In this document: positions 53,468-54,775 of the stretch, in pieces
Layout of the letters: each line of letters opens with the position of its first letter
How positions within the stretch are numbered: the first letter of the stretch is position 1
Origin: JBCBSS01 sp039819065
GTDB taxonomy: Bacteria > Bacteroidota > Bacteroidia > Cytophagales > Cyclobacteriaceae
Direction of reading: 5' to 3'
DNA length: 54,775 nt
Assembly: GCA_039819065.1 (NCBI GenBank)
Contig: JBCBSS010000032.1
Location: forward strand, 1-54,775
Made by a program: the position numbers and the translations under genes
The notes under the pieces: model-generated
The model's database searches: none
What the model was told of the DNA's origin: nothing
Seen by the model: only the letters and a program-made list of their open reading frames with translations

Positions 53468-54775
53468 ATGGTTAGGGTTGTTCTAATTTTAATCTTAATA
53501 AGTCAAGTTGGACATTTTTCGCTTGCTCAAAATCAAAAAATTGATAGTCTGAAAACAGTACTGGCAAGTGATTTATTGCCTGATTCCATTAGACCGAAAA
53601 CGTTACAGGCACTAGGTTTGACATATGCACCTATCAATTTTGATAGTTCATCATTCTATTTAGAGCTGGCATCTAAATACGCATTGGAAGAACATGATTC
53701 TTTGACCTACGCCCGCTCTTTGAACAGCTTGGGCGTAGCTTATTTCTATATCTCAGAATTTGATATTAGCAATTCCTTCTATAAAAGAGCTGTCAAAGTA
53801 TTTTCGACACTTGAGAGAAGTAAGTCAGAAGCCCTGGTTTATAATAATATAGGTATCAATTATCAGAATAAGGGACAATATGATTCTGCTAAATTCTACT
53901 ATAGAAAATCATTAGATCTTAAAACTAGTGATCCCGAAAAAATCGATAGCCTCAGCATATCTTATTCATATCATAGTTTGGGTGTATTGTTCTTGGATGA
54001 GGGCAAGTATGATTCGGCTTTAGTCAGTTTTAAGAGGGTAATGGACATTCGCCGGAGGATAAACTCACCACCACAACTATTGGCAGAAGTGGCTACCAAT
54101 TTCGGAATCATTTTTACCAAGTATGGAAATTATTCTCTTGCACTAGAGTACTATTTGGAAGCATTATCGATCTATGAAAGTATTGATAATATGATTGATA
54201 AGGCTAAAGTGCTTAAGAACCTTGGTGATTTATTCTCTCTGCAAAACAACTTTTCAAAGGCATTAAATTATCATCAACAAGCACTAAGTGTAAGAGAAAA
54301 ACTTGGTGATCAAGCAGGTTTAGCCACTAGCTATTTGGCCATTGCCATCATTAATAATTCACAAGGTAAAAAAGAAGAAGCGAGAAGAAATGCATGGGTT
54401 TCGCTTAAGAAAGAGAGATTACTGGGCCGAACCTGCAAACAGGTTGAATGTCTTGATGTATTGACAAGCATTAGTTTAGAAGATGGTCAAATTGATTCTG
54501 CTCAGATATTCATTGATCAAGCCGTTGGCCTTGTTGAGGAATGTAATTCTCTGACTCTGGAAACCATTATTGATTTTAACAAAGCCAAACTTGCTGTAAA
54601 AAAGGAGGGCTTTGCCAAAGCAGTTAAAGGCTTTAAGAAGGTGTATGATGTCTCAAGCGCAAATGACTACTACGATTTGCAAAAAGAGTCAGCCAAGCAT
54701 CTTTTTGAAGCATATAAGCAAATAGGTGATGAAAACAAAGCGCTAAAGTACCATGAGATATATCATCAGATCTAC
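53468..54775 (+). CDS. TPR protein, 3' end outside the window
   Basis: Reading from the ATG at 53468 the frame stays open for 436 codons to the edge. A signal peptide (MVRVVLILILISQVGHFSLA) precedes a series of TPR motifs from about residue 75 (SLNSLGVAYFYISEFDISNS, VYNNIGINYQNKGQYDSAKF, SLGVLFLDEGKYDSALVSF, LGDLFSLQNNFSKALNYHQQ). This is the exported TPR sensor part common in Bacteroidota one-component regulators or kinases, which continue with a membrane helix, coiled coil and an HTH, LytTR or kinase domain. The missing C-terminus decides which. Confidence 0.85.
   Translation, partial: MVRVVLILILISQVGHFSLAQNQKIDSLKTVLASDLLPDSIRPKTLQALGLTYAPINFDSSSFYLELASKYALEEHDSLTYARSLNSLGVAYFYISEFDISNSFYKRAVKVFSTLERSKSEALVYNNIGINYQNKGQYDSAKFYYRKSLDLKTSDPEKIDSLSISYSYHSLGVLFLDEGKYDSALVSFKRVMDIRRRINSPPQLLAEVATNFGIIFTKYGNYSLALEYYLEALSIYESIDNMIDKAKVLKNLGDLFSLQNNFSKALNYHQQALSVREKLGDQAGLATSYLAIAIINNSQGKKEEARRNAWVSLKKERLLGRTCKQVECLDVLTSISLEDGQIDSAQIFIDQAVGLVEECNSLTLETIIDFNKAKLAVKKEGFAKAVKGFKKVYDVSSANDYYDLQKESAKHLFEAYKQIGDENKALKYHEIYHQIY

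Overview
The window looks like chromosomal DNA from a marine-type member of the Bacteroidota, most likely of the Cytophagia/Cytophagales group. Reasons: LytTR-type two-component genes, two secreted enzymes with type IX secretion (T9SS) sorting tails (41932-43527 and 50911-52596), PadR plus FtsX-type permease pairs, tricorn-like and VPS10/BNR-type secreted giants, Bacteroidota-style peptide precursors, and almost no Shine-Dalgarno sequences. No rRNA, tRNA, integrase, intact transposase, phage gene or CRISPR array was found.

Layout. 266-892 (-) is a Crp/Fnr regulator. 1182-4226 (+) is a tight operon of an ABA4-like membrane protein, a second membrane protein, a LytS-type histidine kinase and a LytTR response regulator; about 390 bases later comes a 62-residue peptide with a leader-like GGG motif (4615-4803), followed by two strong hairpins. 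5391-7028 is an M19-like dipeptidase relative and 7375-9255 a secreted LPP20/ARPP-1 protein. 9857-12798 is a PadR regulator overlapping a MacB/FtsX-type permease. 12799-13768 is packed with short dispersed repeats. 13769-15247 is a serine hydrolase lipoprotein with TPRs, 15340-16653 (-) a DoxX-like membrane protein, 16924-20139 a tricorn-like protease, and 20680-27008 two tandem VPS10/BNR propeller paralogues.

27305-28783 (-) is an unrecognised secreted protein with a helical, glycine-rich hydrophobic C-terminal part. 29374-30060 is a decayed second copy of yaaA; the intact copy is at 40835-41599. 30216-34287 (-) is a four-gene operon with zero or overlapping spacing: flavin reductase, secreted propeller-like protein, Ig-like exported protein and alginate-export-type outer membrane barrel. 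34680-35597 (-) is a YD-repeat lipoprotein. 35898-36194 (-) is an orphan lanthipeptide-like precursor with seven cysteines. 36562-36849 (-) is a small decayed gene. 36928-40599 (+) holds an OsmC protein and a two-gene membrane unit rich in conserved-looking His motifs.

43827-50693 (-) is a surface-polysaccharide locus: two sulfotransferases, a BKACE enzyme, a NeuD-type acyltransferase, a WecE/RffA aminotransferase, a flippase and a glycosyltransferase. It is flanked by a T9SS sulfatase and a T9SS GH30-like glycosidase, so synthesis of a sulfated, amino-sugar-containing polymer and degradation of sulfated glycans are encoded side by side. The BKACE-sulfotransferase part is bracketed by a 33-base inverted repeat pair. 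The window ends inside a TPR protein (53468-54775).

The best candidates for something undescribed are the two peptide precursors without local modification genes, the flavin reductase-to-barrel operon, the His-motif membrane pair, and the possible pore-forming-like secreted protein at 27305-28783.
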